DNA of 64,000 bases from Novosphingobium sp. (GCF_020852455.1 NZ_JADZAT010000010.1:1-64000), one strand, 5' to 3'. Positions 1-8,629 are shown, numbered from the stretch's first letter. A program made the numbers and translations. The notes: generated by a model from the sequence alone, not told the origin.

Positions 1-1079
1 GCGGTGGGAACGCGGTTGTTGTTTTCGCCGAAGCCCTGGCTGGTGATCGCACCACCCGGGACACCATGCGAGGTCAGGTACGAAGTGACCGACGCGTTGC
101 GGCGTTCCGACAGGCCCTGGTTGTAGGGGGCCCCACCCGAACGGTCAGCATAGCCGGCGAGCATGATCGGTACACTGGCGCAGTTGCCATAGGCGGCGAC
201 AGCGCTGTCGAGGATCGAAGCGGCTTCCGGCGTGATGTCCGACTTATCCCAGTCGAAGAACACGATGTACGGACCCTTGTTGCACGGCGGCGGCGGCGGC
301 GGCGGAGCAGGGGGCTCCGGCGGCGGCGGGGGAGGCGGCGGTGGCGGAGGCGGAGGCGGCGGAGCCGAGCCGAAATTGTAAGCCAGCGTCAGCAGCGCCG
401 AATGGCTGCGATAGCGCTGATGGACAGGATCGGTCAGGGTGATCGGCTGGGTCAGGCCGATAAAGGACAGGCTGGCTTGGCCATCAACCCGGTCCTGATT
501 GAAATAGCGATACTTGATGCCCAGGTCGATATGCTCGTTCAGCGGCATCCGCACTCCAGCCAGCAATTGCCAGGCAAAACCGCCGTCCGAAGCCGTTACA
601 GTGTAGACATTGGTTGCTTGATTGCTGGTCGCTCTGGCGGCGATTTTCGTGTGCGCATAGCCTATCCCGCCGCCAACAAAGGCCTGCACGCCATCGTCGG
701 GACCAATGTCGATCAGGGCGTTGGCCATGGCGCCAAGATTGGAGACATGTCCGGCGAGGGAATCGGTCGGAACCGCACCGTTCAGAGCAAGGTAATCCAC
801 CCCCGCCCGGCGATAGCTGACTTCGCCTTCCAGCCTGAAGGGTCCGAAATCGTATCCAATGATACCGCCAAGATCGTATCCCGTTTTGGTGCCCACGATG
901 CCGACCGGAACGTCGGTTCCGGCGGTCAACTGGTTGGGGGACGCGTTCTCGAAAACGCGCACGTCGCGAATTACGGTCACCCCGGCATCGCCTTCGATGT
1001 ACCACGAATCGTCGCGGGCCAGGGCCGGGCTGGACAGCAGGACGGCCCCAAGCGCTGTGGTGGAGAGCAATCTGCGCAT
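1..1079 (-). CDS. OmpA-family outer membrane protein (3' end outside window)
   Basis: The reading frame runs from an ATG at 1079 to the window edge without a stop, so the C-terminus is missing. The first 22 or so residues are a signal peptide ending ALA-R. Next comes a beta-barrel region of about 230 residues with alternating aromatic strands, typical of the OmpA/Omp25 8-stranded barrel. A Pro-rich linker (two poly-Pro runs around 285-365) leads into an OmpA C-terminal peptidoglycan-binding domain, recognised by YIVFFDWDKSDITPEA and by LAGYADRSG followed by LSERRNASV. AAGG lies just upstream of the ATG. The role is structural: it anchors the outer membrane to peptidoglycan. The Arg-rich ORF on the opposite strand is only the shadow of the Pro linker. 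Confidence 0.9.
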   Translation of the reverse strand, partial: MRRLLSTTALGAVLLSSPALARDDSWYIEGDAGVTVIRDVRVFENASPNQLTAGTDVPVGIVGTKTGYDLGGIIGYDFGPFRLEGEVSYRRAGVDYLALNGAVPTDSLAGHVSNLGAMANALIDIGPDDGVQAFVGGGIGYAHTKIAARATSNQATNVYTVTASDGGFAWQLLAGVRMPLNEHIDLGIKYRYFNQDRVDGQASLSFIGLTQPITLTDPVHQRYRSHSALLTLAYNFGSAPPPPPPPPPPPPPPPEPPAPPPPPPPCNKGPYIVFFDWDKSDITPEAASILDSAVAAYGNCASVPIMLAGYADRSGGAPYNQGLSERRNASVTSYLTSHGVPGGAITSQGFGENNNRVPT

Positions 1080-1182
1080 ATTGCACCTTTCAGGTTCAGA
1101 GATGGCCAAGGCTGGCCTTCACGAACCGGATAAGGCGCTGTTCGGGCGCACACACTACCGGATTGGGTAGCAACATCGCGCA

Positions 1183-1206
1183 GCGGAGCGATTTATGTCG
1201 CTCCGC
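1183..1206 (-). terminator. stem-loop downstream of rpoH
   Basis: A perfect 9-bp inverted repeat (GCGGAGCGA / TCGCTCCGC) with a 6-nt loop sits 20 bp after the rpoH stop codon. It has no clear U-run, so it may act as an RNA-stabilising hairpin rather than a true intrinsic terminator. Confidence 0.4.
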
Positions 1207-1226
1207 CTCACGCTAACCTGGCGAAG

Positions 1227-2147
1227 TCAGGCTGCGGGCAGCAGCCTGCGTTCGCCGGCGATCCGCAGCATCGCCTTCTGCAGCTTTTCGAACGCGCGCA
1301 CCTCGATCTGGCGGACGCGTTCGCGGCTGACGTTGTATTCCTGGCTCAGTTCCTCGAGCGTCCGCGGGTCGTCGATCAGGCGGCGCTGGGTCAGGATGTG
1401 GCGTTCACGCTCGTTCAGGCTGTCCATCGCCTCGACCAGCAGGGCATGGCGGTTGCCGGCTTCCTGCGCGTCCTCGACGATCTGGTCCTGCAGCGGGCCG
1501 CTGTCTTCCAGCATGTCCTGCCACTGGCCTTCGCCGTCCTCGTTGAACGAGATGTTCAGGCTGGCATCGCCGCCCATCATCATCCGGCGGTTCATGTTGA
1601 CCACTTCGGCCTCGGACACGCCAAGGTCGGTCGCGATCTTCCTGACCTGGTCGGGATGCAGGTCCGAATCTTCGTAAGCGTCGAGGTTCTTCTTCATCCG
1701 GCGCAGGTTGAAGAACAGCTTCTTCTGCGCGGCCGTGGTGCCGATCTTGACCAGCGACCAGCTGCGCAGGATGAATTCCTGGATGCTCGCCTTGATCCAC
1801 CACATCGCATAGGTGGCCAGGCGGAACCCGCGATCGGGTTCGAATTTCTTGACGCCCTGCATCAGGCCGATGTTGCCTTCGCTGATCAGTTCGCTGACCG
1901 GCAGGCCATAGCCGCGATAGCCCATCGCGATCTTGGCGACGAGCCGCAGGTGGCTGGTAACCAGCTGCTTGGCGGCATCGGGATCCTGGTGTTCGGCATA
2001 GCGCTTGGCGAGCATGTATTCCTGCTCGGCGGTCAGCACCGGGAACTTCTTGATCTCGGCCAGATAGCGGTTGAGGCTCTGCTCGCCGCTGAGGCTGGGC
2101 AGCGTGGTGCCACCGGTGGCGGGCAATTTGCGTTCGGCTTCGGACAT
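1227..2147 (-). CDS. rpoH: RNA polymerase sigma-32 factor (heat shock)
   Basis: The protein of 306 residues is the usual size for RpoH. It shows region 1.2 (LNRYLAEIKKFPVLTAEQE), the region 2 core-binding and -10 recognition block (LISEGNIGLMQGVKKFEPDR, then RLATYAMWWIKASIQEFIL) and a region 4 helix-turn-helix near the C-terminus (LSQEYNVSRERVRQIEVRA). It directs transcription of chaperone and protease genes after heat stress; clpB at 51.5 kb is an expected target. I chose the ATG at 2147 over the upstream in-frame ATG at 2201 because sigma-32 proteins start close to the SEAERKLP stretch and GGGACGAG precedes it. It follows rluD with 103 bp between them. Confidence 0.96.
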   Translation of the reverse strand: MSEAERKLPATGGTTLPSLSGEQSLNRYLAEIKKFPVLTAEQEYMLAKRYAEHQDPDAAKQLVTSHLRLVAKIAMGYRGYGLPVSELISEGNIGLMQGVKKFEPDRGFRLATYAMWWIKASIQEFILRSWSLVKIGTTAAQKKLFFNLRRMKKNLDAYEDSDLHPDQVRKIATDLGVSEAEVVNMNRRMMMGGDASLNISFNEDGEGQWQDMLEDSGPLQDQIVEDAQEAGNRHALLVEAMDSLNERERHILTQRRLIDDPRTLEELSQEYNVSRERVRQIEVRAFEKLQKAMLRIAGERRLLPAA

Positions 2148-2222
2148 ATTCAACTCGTCCCTTCTTTGTCGGCCCACCCTTGAAAGACCCTTAATAGGCA
2201 TCCCCCTGCGATGGCCACATGG

Positions 2223-2246
2223 AAAAGTGTTCTACCACAATAGAAC
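2223..2246 (-). terminator. weak terminator-like hairpin after rluD
   Basis: GTTCTA and TAGAAC form a 6-bp stem just after the rluD stop. On the minus strand it is followed within a few bases by four T. The stem is short, so read-through into rpoH is possible. Confidence 0.3.
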
Positions 2247-2250
2247 GGCT

Positions 2251-3201
2251 TTAGCTCCTCAATTCGACCAACAGCCCCGCCATGTCGGCAGGCAGCTTGC
2301 TTTCAAAGCGCAGCGCTGCCCCCGTAACGGGGTGGATAAAGCCCAGGACTGCGGCGTGCAGTGCCTGCCGGGCAAAGTGAAGCTGGGTAAGAATCGGGCG
2401 AAGCCGCTGCGGTGTGCGTCCATAGACAGGATCGCCCAATAGCGCATGGCCGATTGACGCCATGTGAACGCGGACCTGGTGGGTGCGGCCGGTCTCAAGC
2501 CGGCATTCGACCAGCGATGCGCCGTCCAGCGCCTCGACCAGCCGGTAATGGGTCACCGCATGTTTGCCGCGCTTGTTGAGTTCGTGCAGCACGGCCATCT
2601 TCTTGCGATCGTGATCGGACCGGCCGATGTGGCCGCTGACTGTGCCCGCTGGCGGAACCGGCAGCCCTGCCACCACCGCGAAATAGGCGCGTTCGATCGA
2701 ATGATCGGCGAACTGCCGGGCCAGCCCTTCATGCGCCTTGTCGCTCTTGGCAACCACCAGCAGCCCGGATGTTTCCTTGTCGATCCGGTGGACGATGCCG
2801 GGGCGAACCACCCCGCCGATTCCCGAAAGCTGGCCCTGGCAATGGTGCAGCAAGGCATTGACCAGCGTTCCGTCAAGGTTGCCGGCAGCCGGGTGGACCA
2901 CCAGCCCGGCGGGCTTGTCGATCACGATCAGGTGTTCGTCTTCATAGACGACGTTGAGCGGGATATCCTGGGCCTGCGCCTCAGTCGGCACCGCCTCGGG
3001 AACGCGAATTTCAAACCGGGTGCCGGCGGCGGGCTTGAGGCTGGCCTGCGCGGCCACCTTGCCGTCCAGCAGCACGCGGGCTTCGCCCAGCAGCGCCTTG
3101 ATCCGCTCGCGCGACAGACCGCTGGCATCGGCCAGCGCCTTGTCGAGCCGCTGGCCGGCTTCGGCGATTGCGCCGGAAATGATGGAATCTCCCCCGTTCA
3201 T
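2251..3201 (-). CDS. rluD: RluA-family 23S rRNA pseudouridine synthase (RluD-like)
   Basis: This 316-residue protein has an N-terminal S4 RNA-binding domain (roughly residues 15-75) and a pseudouridine synthase domain with the catalytic Asp in GIVHRIDKETSGLLV. Later conserved blocks are RLETGRTHQVRVHM and GDPVYG. The length and the S4 domain fit RluD, which modifies helix 69 of 23S rRNA, but RluC has the same domain order, so the exact target sites are inferred. A second family member lies at 33-34 kb. Confidence 0.9.
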   Translation of the reverse strand: MNGGDSIISGAIAEAGQRLDKALADASGLSRERIKALLGEARVLLDGKVAAQASLKPAAGTRFEIRVPEAVPTEAQAQDIPLNVVYEDEHLIVIDKPAGLVVHPAAGNLDGTLVNALLHHCQGQLSGIGGVVRPGIVHRIDKETSGLLVVAKSDKAHEGLARQFADHSIERAYFAVVAGLPVPPAGTVSGHIGRSDHDRKKMAVLHELNKRGKHAVTHYRLVEALDGASLVECRLETGRTHQVRVHMASIGHALLGDPVYGRTPQRLRPILTQLHFARQALHAAVLGFIHPVTGAALRFESKLPADMAGLLVELRS

Positions 3202-3253
3202 CGCTAGCTAGGTGGGGACGCTCGCCCACCAGACAAGACCCTGAAACCAAATC

Positions 3254-3287
3254 CCGTTCGTCCTGAGCTTGTCGAAGGACCGTCCTT
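3254..3287 (+). repeat. left copy of perfect 34-bp inverted repeat flanking the GIY-YIG gene
   Basis: The 34 bases starting CCGTTCGTCCTGAGCTTG and ending GACCGTCCTT are the exact reverse complement of 3577-3610. Similarity continues imperfectly outward (CCCTGAAACCAAA here against CCCAGAACCAAAA there). The GIY-YIG start codon lies 17 bp inside this copy. The core TTCGACAAGCTCAGGACGAACGG on the other strand is a dispersed repeat I recognise from many sphingomonad genomes. Confidence 0.9.
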
Positions 3288-3303
3288 GGCCTAGCCCCAT
3301 GCA

Positions 3304-4002
3304 ATGACCTTTTGGGCCTATATGCTGCATTGCCGCGATGGGAAGTTTTACACCGGGCATACGGATGACCTCGAAAGGCGGGTCGGTGATCACAAGAGCG
3401 GATTGGTCAAGGGCTTCACCCAGCAACTCCTGCCGGTAGAGCTTGTCTGGTCACAAGAGTTCTCAACTCGCTACGAAGCATTGTCGGCTGAGCGGCAGAT
3501 CAAGGGCTGGTCAAAAGCCAAGAAGCTGGCTCTCATCCGGGGAGATTGGGTGGAAATCTCGCGCCTCGCAAAGAAGAAGGACGGTCCTTCGACAAGCTCA
3601 GGACGAACGGAACTTTTGGTTCTGGGCGGTGTTATCCGGCAAATGCTCAAAGAAGCGACCCAGGCGCATCCGCGCGAGTGCTGCGGGTTGCTGCTGGGGC
3701 AGGGCGCGCGGGTGGCGATGGTGCGCCCGGCGGCCAATGTTCACCCCCAGCCAGAACGGCATTTCGAGATTGATCCAAAGGCACTGATTTCCGCCCACCG
3801 GGCGCAGCGGGCGGGCGGGCTTGAGGTATTGGGCTATTACCATTCGCATCCCAACGGTCACATTGGTCCATCGAATGAGGACCGTGCACAGGCCAGCGGC
3901 GATGGCCGGGCCTGGGCGATCGTGGCCGCTGGCGCGGTAACCTGGTGGCGTGATGGCCCGGATGGCTTCGAAGCGCTTTCCTACCGGCTCATCGCCGACT
4001 AA
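3304..4002 (+). CDS. chimeric ORF: GIY-YIG endonuclease fused to JAMM/M67 metallopeptidase
   Basis: The 232-residue frame has two unrelated parts. Residues 1-90 are a small GIY-YIG domain (YML at 6-8, YTG at 16-18, conserved Arg 26 and the ERQIKGWSKAKK block), a single-domain nuclease like UPF0213 proteins. Residues 110-232 are a JAMM/Mov34-type isopeptidase (M67 family) with Glu125 in PRECCGLLLG, then HSHPNG and the downstream Ser190 and Asp193. The linker (DGPSTSSGRTE, about residues 93-103) is simply the translated right-hand inverted repeat. The native JAMM gene probably began near VLGGVIRQM; the only ATG there is at 3643, with TTG as another option. Two separate proteins made from overlapping frames, or a genuine fusion, both remain possible. 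Confidence 0.85.
   Translation: MTFWAYMLHCRDGKFYTGHTDDLERRVGDHKSGLVKGFTQQLLPVELVWSQEFSTRYEALSAERQIKGWSKAKKLALIRGDWVEISRLAKKKDGPSTSSGRTELLVLGGVIRQMLKEATQAHPRECCGLLLGQGARVAMVRPAANVHPQPERHFEIDPKALISAHRAQRAGGLEVLGYYHSHPNGHIGPSNEDRAQASGDGRAWAIVAAGAVTWWRDGPDGFEALSYRLIAD
3577..3610 (-). repeat. right copy of perfect 34-bp inverted repeat, translated in the fusion ORF
   Basis: This is the exact reverse complement of 3254-3287. It lies between the GIY-YIG and JAMM coding parts and contains no stop in the frame used, so it becomes a Ser/Gly-rich linker. Confidence 0.9.
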
Positions 4003-4044
4003 GGTCGCGCGCGACGGCAAGGCAGCGGGAATTTCATTTCCTGA

Positions 4045-4066
4045 ACCCTGTCAACTTTGTGAACTT
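4045..4066 (+). repeat. short dispersed motif upstream of chpT
   Basis: ACCCTGTCAACTTTGTGA matches 17 of 18 bases of the reverse strand at 23615-23632 upstream of queE. It contains a tandem 9-mer, TGTCAACTT followed by TGTGAACTT. It ends about 17 bp before the chpT start codon, in the position of a promoter or 5' leader. Its function is unknown. Confidence 0.5.
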
Positions 4067-4082
4067 CCAGTACGGGGCCCCG

Positions 4083-4724
4083 ATGACCGATAGTGCCGTT
4101 GATCTTGCCAGCCTGCTCTGCTCACGCCTGTGCCATGACCTGCTTTCGCCGGTCGGCGCGATGACCAACGGGCTTGAACTGCTGGCCGATGAAAAAGACC
4201 CCGAAATGCGCAAGCGCTGCATGGAACTGCTCGAACAGAGCGCCCGGACCAGCGCCGACAAGCTGAAGTTCTTCCGCCTCGCCTTTGGTGCGGCGGGCGG
4301 GTTCGGCAGCTCGGTCGCGATCGAGGAGCCGAAGAGCCTGGTCGATGCGTTGGTGGCCGGGAACGAGCGGATCACGATCCAGTGGGCACTGGGGGTCGAT
4401 GCGCTGCCCAAGCCGGCGGTCAAGGTGCTGCTCAACCTGGCCCATATCGGGATCGACGCGCTAATTCGCGGCGGCACGCTCGACATTGGAGTCGAAAGCC
4501 GCAGCGGGGCAAGCGAGATCGTGGTTCGCGCCGCCGGGCCCAGGATTGCCTTCGATGCCGATGTTGGCCGCGCGCTTGATGGCTCGCTGCCGGTCGCCGA
4601 TCTGTCCAGCCGCACCGCGCCGGCCTGGATGCTGCACGAACTGGCCGGACAGCAAGGCGGCGGACTGCAATTCGCGCTGAGCGAGGAAGCGCTGGTGATG
4701 GGCGCAGTGATGCCCGAAGGCTGA
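4083..4724 (+). CDS. chpT: histidine phosphotransferase ChpT
   Basis: The 213-residue protein has the two-part ChpT fold: an N-terminal dimerisation and phosphotransfer helix with the phospho-accepting His18 in RLCHDLLSPVGAMTNGLELL, and a degenerate HATPase-like C-terminal domain lacking clear ATP-binding N and G boxes. In Caulobacter and relatives ChpT passes phosphate from CckA to CtrA and CpdR and so sits at the centre of cell-cycle control. I start at 4083; the alternative GTG at 4059 lies inside a dispersed motif. It is followed by an amidase gene, with no obvious operon partner. Confidence 0.9.
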   Translation: MTDSAVDLASLLCSRLCHDLLSPVGAMTNGLELLADEKDPEMRKRCMELLEQSARTSADKLKFFRLAFGAAGGFGSSVAIEEPKSLVDALVAGNERITIQWALGVDALPKPAVKVLLNLAHIGIDALIRGGTLDIGVESRSGASEIVVRAAGPRIAFDADVGRALDGSLPVADLSSRTAPAWMLHELAGQQGGGLQFALSEEALVMGAVMPEG

Positions 4725-4802
4725 CTGGGCGATTCCATGCAATTCGCGCCCTGCGAAAGAGGCTAGCAGGTGCAATCAGGCACGAACCGGGCACAGCGCT
4801 GA

Positions 4803-5504
4803 ATGACCGAACTGATCGATTTCGAGACTCCCAGCCCGAATTGGAACGAGCGCAAGCTGCCGGTCTCGATGGTCGTCCTGCACTACACCGGCATGCAGAG
4901 CGCCGATGAAGCGCTGGAACGGCTGTGCAGTGAGGAATTCGGCGTTTCGGCCCATTATCTGATCGAGGAAGACGGCCAGATCCACCGCCTGGTCCGCGAG
5001 GATCGCCGCGCCTGGCATGCCGGGAAAAGCTTCTGGCGCGGGATTACCGATGTCAATTCGGCCTCGGTCGGGATCGAACTGGTCAATCCGGGGCACGAAT
5101 TCGGCTATCGCCCGTTCCCTGATGCGCAGATGGAGGCCCTGGTGCCGCTGCTGGCCGGGATCGTCCAGCGCTGGGACGTGCCGCGCGCCAATGTGGTCGG
5201 CCATTCGGACATTGCGCCCACCCGCAAGGATGATCCCGGCGATCTGTTCGACTGGGACCTGCTCGCCGCGCACCGCCTGGCGCTGCGCACTCCGCGGGTA
5301 AAGATGCCCAGTCCGTTCGAGAACGATGGCGCGTTTTTTCTGGCGCTTGAGCGCTATGGCTATGACATTTCCGACCCCCAGGCCGCGATGCGCGCCTTCC
5401 AGCGCCGCTGGCGTCCGCACATCATCGACGGGCTGGTGGACGGGGAATGCTCGGCGATCCTGTTCTCTTTGTTGTTGGATCGTGATGCCGGAAAGACTAG
5501 ATAG
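4803..5504 (+). CDS. N-acetylmuramoyl-L-alanine amidase (AmpD/AmiD-like) with peptidoglycan-binding domain
   Basis: The 233-residue protein carries an Amidase_2 domain with zinc-ligand motifs VVLHYTG, GVSAHYLI and GHSDIAPTRKDDPG, where the last contains the usual His and Asp. A C-terminal helical segment (about 175-228, ending DGLVDGECSAILFSLL) looks like a PG_binding_1 domain. It cleaves the amide bond between MurNAc and the stem peptide. No signal peptide is visible, so it may act on cytoplasmic muropeptides as AmpD does, but the wall-binding domain argues for an AmiD-like role; location is uncertain. The stop lies only 6 bp before the RNase P RNA. Confidence 0.88.
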   Translation: MTELIDFETPSPNWNERKLPVSMVVLHYTGMQSADEALERLCSEEFGVSAHYLIEEDGQIHRLVREDRRAWHAGKSFWRGITDVNSASVGIELVNPGHEFGYRPFPDAQMEALVPLLAGIVQRWDVPRANVVGHSDIAPTRKDDPGDLFDWDLLAAHRLALRTPRVKMPSPFENDGAFFLALERYGYDISDPQAAMRAFQRRWRPHIIDGLVDGECSAILFSLLLDRDAGKTR

Positions 5505-5510
5505 GGCTCT

Positions 5511-5912
<402 letters not shown>

Positions 5913-5970
5913 ATTGATCTTCGCGCAATTGGTTGCTCAACTGGCCGAACCACCTGTCAGGGAGTTTGCC

Positions 5971-6741
5971 ATGTCCAATCCGCTTCGTTCGCTCAAGGGC
6001 TCGGTCGCGCTTGTCACCGGTGCGGCTTCCGGAATGGGCCGGGCCACGGCGCGGCTGTTTGCTCAGGATGGCGCGCATGTCGCGGTCACCGACGTCAACG
6101 CCGACGGGGCCGAAGCGGTGGCGATGGAGATCATCGCTGCGGGCGGATCGGCGCGGGGCTGGGCGATGGATGTCGGCGATCCGGACAGTGTCGCCAGCGT
6201 GATGGCCGAGATCTGCGGCTGGCATGACCGGCTCGACGTGGTGGTCAACAACGCCGGGGTATCCGGCTTCTGCCCGATCGACGGTGAGGACTATGACGCG
6301 GTATGGGAGCGGATCGTGCGGATCAATGCCACCGGCCAGCAGCGGGTGATCCGTGCGGCCTTGCCGCTGCTGCGGCAATCGGCCGCGCCGCGGATCGTCA
6401 ACATCGCCTCGACCGAGGCATTGGGCGCGACCAGCGGCAACAGCGCCTATGCCGCCAGCAAGGCGGCGGTGACCGGACTGACCCGGGCGCTGGCGCTGGA
6501 GCTGGGCAAGGCCGGGATCACCGTCAACTGCATCTGTCCGGGCCCGATCGAAACCGGCATGACCGCGCGGGTCCCCGATGCCGACAAGGCGACCTATGCC
6601 CACCGCCGCACCGCGCTGCGCCGCTATGGCCAGCCCGAAGAGGTGGCGCACATGACCTGGAGCCTGTGCCTGCCCGGCGCCTCATTCATCACCGGGGCGA
6701 CGATCCCGGTCGATGGCGGGCTGATGGCGCGGAACGCCTAG
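5971..6741 (+). CDS. short-chain dehydrogenase/reductase
   Basis: A classical SDR of 256 residues: nucleotide-binding TGAASGMG near the N-terminus, NNAG, catalytic Ser in NIASTEA, YAASK catalytic Tyr/Lys and the late PGPIETGM motif. AGGGAG seven bases upstream supports the ATG at 5971 rather than the longer frame that would begin inside rnpB. Asp in VTDVNADG after the second strand suggests NAD preference. It converges with the alcohol dehydrogenase and overlaps it by 4 bp. It may belong to the same catabolic island, but it is not co-transcribed with the other genes and its substrate cannot be deduced. Confidence 0.85.
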   Translation: MSNPLRSLKGSVALVTGAASGMGRATARLFAQDGAHVAVTDVNADGAEAVAMEIIAAGGSARGWAMDVGDPDSVASVMAEICGWHDRLDVVVNNAGVSGFCPIDGEDYDAVWERIVRINATGQQRVIRAALPLLRQSAAPRIVNIASTEALGATSGNSAYAASKAAVTGLTRALALELGKAGITVNCICPGPIETGMTARVPDADKATYAHRRTALRRYGQPEEVAHMTWSLCLPGASFITGATIPVDGGLMARNA

Positions 6742-7817
6742 TCGAGCGCGGGGTTGACCAGCACCTTGATCTGACCGCCGCCGCCCGTCAGCGCCTTGAA
6801 GGCATCGGCCACTCCCGAACGCCCGACCGTGCCTGAGATCAGCGGCGTGACATCGCGGTGACCCTCGGCGATCTCGTGCAATGTCGCAGCGAACTCCTCG
6901 GGCGAATAGCCGAACACAAATTTGAGCCCGAGCTGCTTGTTGATCGCCAAAGACGGTTCAATCGTATCGCTTTCCATGCAGACGCCGACGACAATGATCG
7001 TGGCGGTGGGCGGGCTGTTCTCGATCAGCTGCTGGATCATCCCCGGCACGCCAACACATTCGAACACCACTGCATCGCGAATGCTGCGGCCCATCAGCTG
7101 GCTGGCCGACATGCTGGCCATGGTCGCCGGCACATCGAGCGCTTCCCAGCGGTCGTGCGGCGAATGCTGGCGCGGGTCGAGCACCACATCGGCACCCAGC
7201 GCCTCGGCCGCCCTGCGGCGTTCGGGGGAAAGGTCCGTAGCGATGACCGGGCCCACGCCGCGGGCCTTGAGCGCGGCGATCACCGACAGGCCAACCGGCC
7301 CGCAGCCGATTACCAGCGCGACGGACTGCGGTGTCAGCGGGGCCTGCGCGACCGCATGCTCGCCCACCGCCATCGGCTCGGTCAGGGCGGCGCGCTCGGC
7401 ATCAAGGCCATTGGGGACTGCCAGCAGCATTGCCTCGGTCAGCACCATCCGCTCGGCAAAGCCGCCGGGGAAGCGGTTCGAATAGCCAACCAGTTCACCG
7501 CCCTGCGGCCCGAATGCGGCGGGGACCGAAACCACGCGCGTGCCGGGCTTGATCGCCCCGCTGCAGCCCGGGCCATAGTCGAGCACTTCGGCGCAGAACT
7601 CGTGTCCGAAGACCATGTCCTGTGCAGGATCGACCGTTTCCAGCCCGCCGGCCCGCTTGGTCAGCGCCAGCATGTGATCGAGGTAGTGGAGTGCGTGGAG
7701 GTCCGACCCGCAGATCCCGCAGACCAGCGTCGATACCAGCGCCTGGCCTTCGCCGGGAACCGGATCGGCAATTTCGGTATCGACCAGCTCGGTCCCGCGC
7801 CTGACAACTGCCTTCAT
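6738..7817 (-). CDS. zinc-binding alcohol dehydrogenase (MDR family)
   Basis: The 359-residue protein has the medium-chain dehydrogenase layout: GroES-like domain with CGICGSDLHALHY and GHEFCAEV (catalytic zinc ligands), then a Rossmann domain with GCGPVGLSVIAALK. The lobe that normally holds a structural zinc lacks the usual four closely spaced Cys, so only the catalytic metal is predicted. Its start overlaps the stop of the upstream SDR by 4 nt (ATGA), so the two are translated from one transcript running away from the ThDP enzyme gene. It probably oxidises or reduces an alcohol or ketone in the same pathway. Confidence 0.87.
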   Translation of the reverse strand: MKAVVRRGTELVDTEIADPVPGEGQALVSTLVCGICGSDLHALHYLDHMLALTKRAGGLETVDPAQDMVFGHEFCAEVLDYGPGCSGAIKPGTRVVSVPAAFGPQGGELVGYSNRFPGGFAERMVLTEAMLLAVPNGLDAERAALTEPMAVGEHAVAQAPLTPQSVALVIGCGPVGLSVIAALKARGVGPVIATDLSPERRRAAEALGADVVLDPRQHSPHDRWEALDVPATMASMSASQLMGRSIRDAVVFECVGVPGMIQQLIENSPPTATIIVVGVCMESDTIEPSLAINKQLGLKFVFGYSPEEFAATLHEIAEGHRDVTPLISGTVGRSGVADAFKALTGGGGQIKVLVNPALD

Positions 7818-8608
7818 TCCCCGCCTCCCGCCATGCCGCCGAATATCCTGATCAGGTTCGGCTGCCCGGTGTGCGCGGTCAAGCCGCCATCGACCGGCAG
7901 CGCGATTCCGGTGATCGCCGAAGCCGCGTCCGAGGCCAGAAAGGCAACCGCTTCGGCGATTTCGTCGGCCCGGGCGAAGCGGCCCAGCGGCACCCGGTCC
8001 TCCCAGTCGCTGCGCAGCCCCGGAACCGCCTGGACTCCGGCCAGGATCGGGGTGTCTACCGGGCCGGGGCAGATGCAGTTGACCCGAATCCCTTCGCGGG
8101 CATGGTCGATTGCGGCGGTGCGGGTCAGGTTGATGACCCCGGCCTTGGCGGCGTTGTAGGCGGCAAAGCCATAGTCTGCGGCCAATCCGCTGGCCGATGC
8201 GGTGTTGACCACCGCCCCGCCGCCACTGGCCCTGATCGCCGGGATTGCCACCTTGAGGCCGAAGAACACCCCGTCAAGATCGATCGCGATGACCCTGCGC
8301 CAGTCTTCGACCGACAGTGCTTCGATCGGTGAGAGGCTGCCGATGCCGGCGTTGTTGAACATCACATGGAGTGCACCAAAGCGTGACACCGCAGTACCCA
8401 CAAGGCCCTCAACCTGTTCCAGCGACGAGACATCGCAGGTCCTGAACAGCGCCCGCTCGCCCAATTCGTCGGCCAGCGCCTGCCCGGCGGGATCCACATC
8501 GCCCAGCACCACGCTGGCCCCTTCGCGGTGGAGCAGCCGTGCAGTCGCCGCGCCGATCCCCGATGCTCCGCCGGTGATCACCGCCACCTTGCCTGCAAAC
8601 CTTGCCAT
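7814..8608 (-). CDS. short-chain dehydrogenase/reductase in divergent catabolic operon
   Basis: A 264-residue SDR with TGGASGIG, NNAG, catalytic Ser in NTASASG, YNAAK and CPGPVDTPI. Asp in GDVDPAG suggests NAD dependence. The ATG at 8608 is preceded by GAGAGGG; the longer frame would cover the promoter. It is first in a two-gene operon with the zinc dehydrogenase. It is divergent from the BAL-like gene with a 76-bp gap holding a palindrome, which suggests joint control. A role in interconverting a hydroxyketone and diketone or alcohol is plausible but inferred. Confidence 0.87.
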   Translation of the reverse strand: MARFAGKVAVITGGASGIGAATARLLHREGASVVLGDVDPAGQALADELGERALFRTCDVSSLEQVEGLVGTAVSRFGALHVMFNNAGIGSLSPIEALSVEDWRRVIAIDLDGVFFGLKVAIPAIRASGGGAVVNTASASGLAADYGFAAYNAAKAGVINLTRTAAIDHAREGIRVNCICPGPVDTPILAGVQAVPGLRSDWEDRVPLGRFARADEIAEAVAFLASDAASAITGIALPVDGGLTAHTGQPNLIRIFGGMAGGGE

Positions 8609-8629
8609 GGCTGCCCTCTCTTGCTGATT

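Noticed and set aside
66..1133. Long forward ORF with Arg-rich run opposite the OmpA gene
   Set aside because: The Arg run is the antisense of the Pro linker; the minus-strand frame has a signal peptide, barrel and OmpA motifs.
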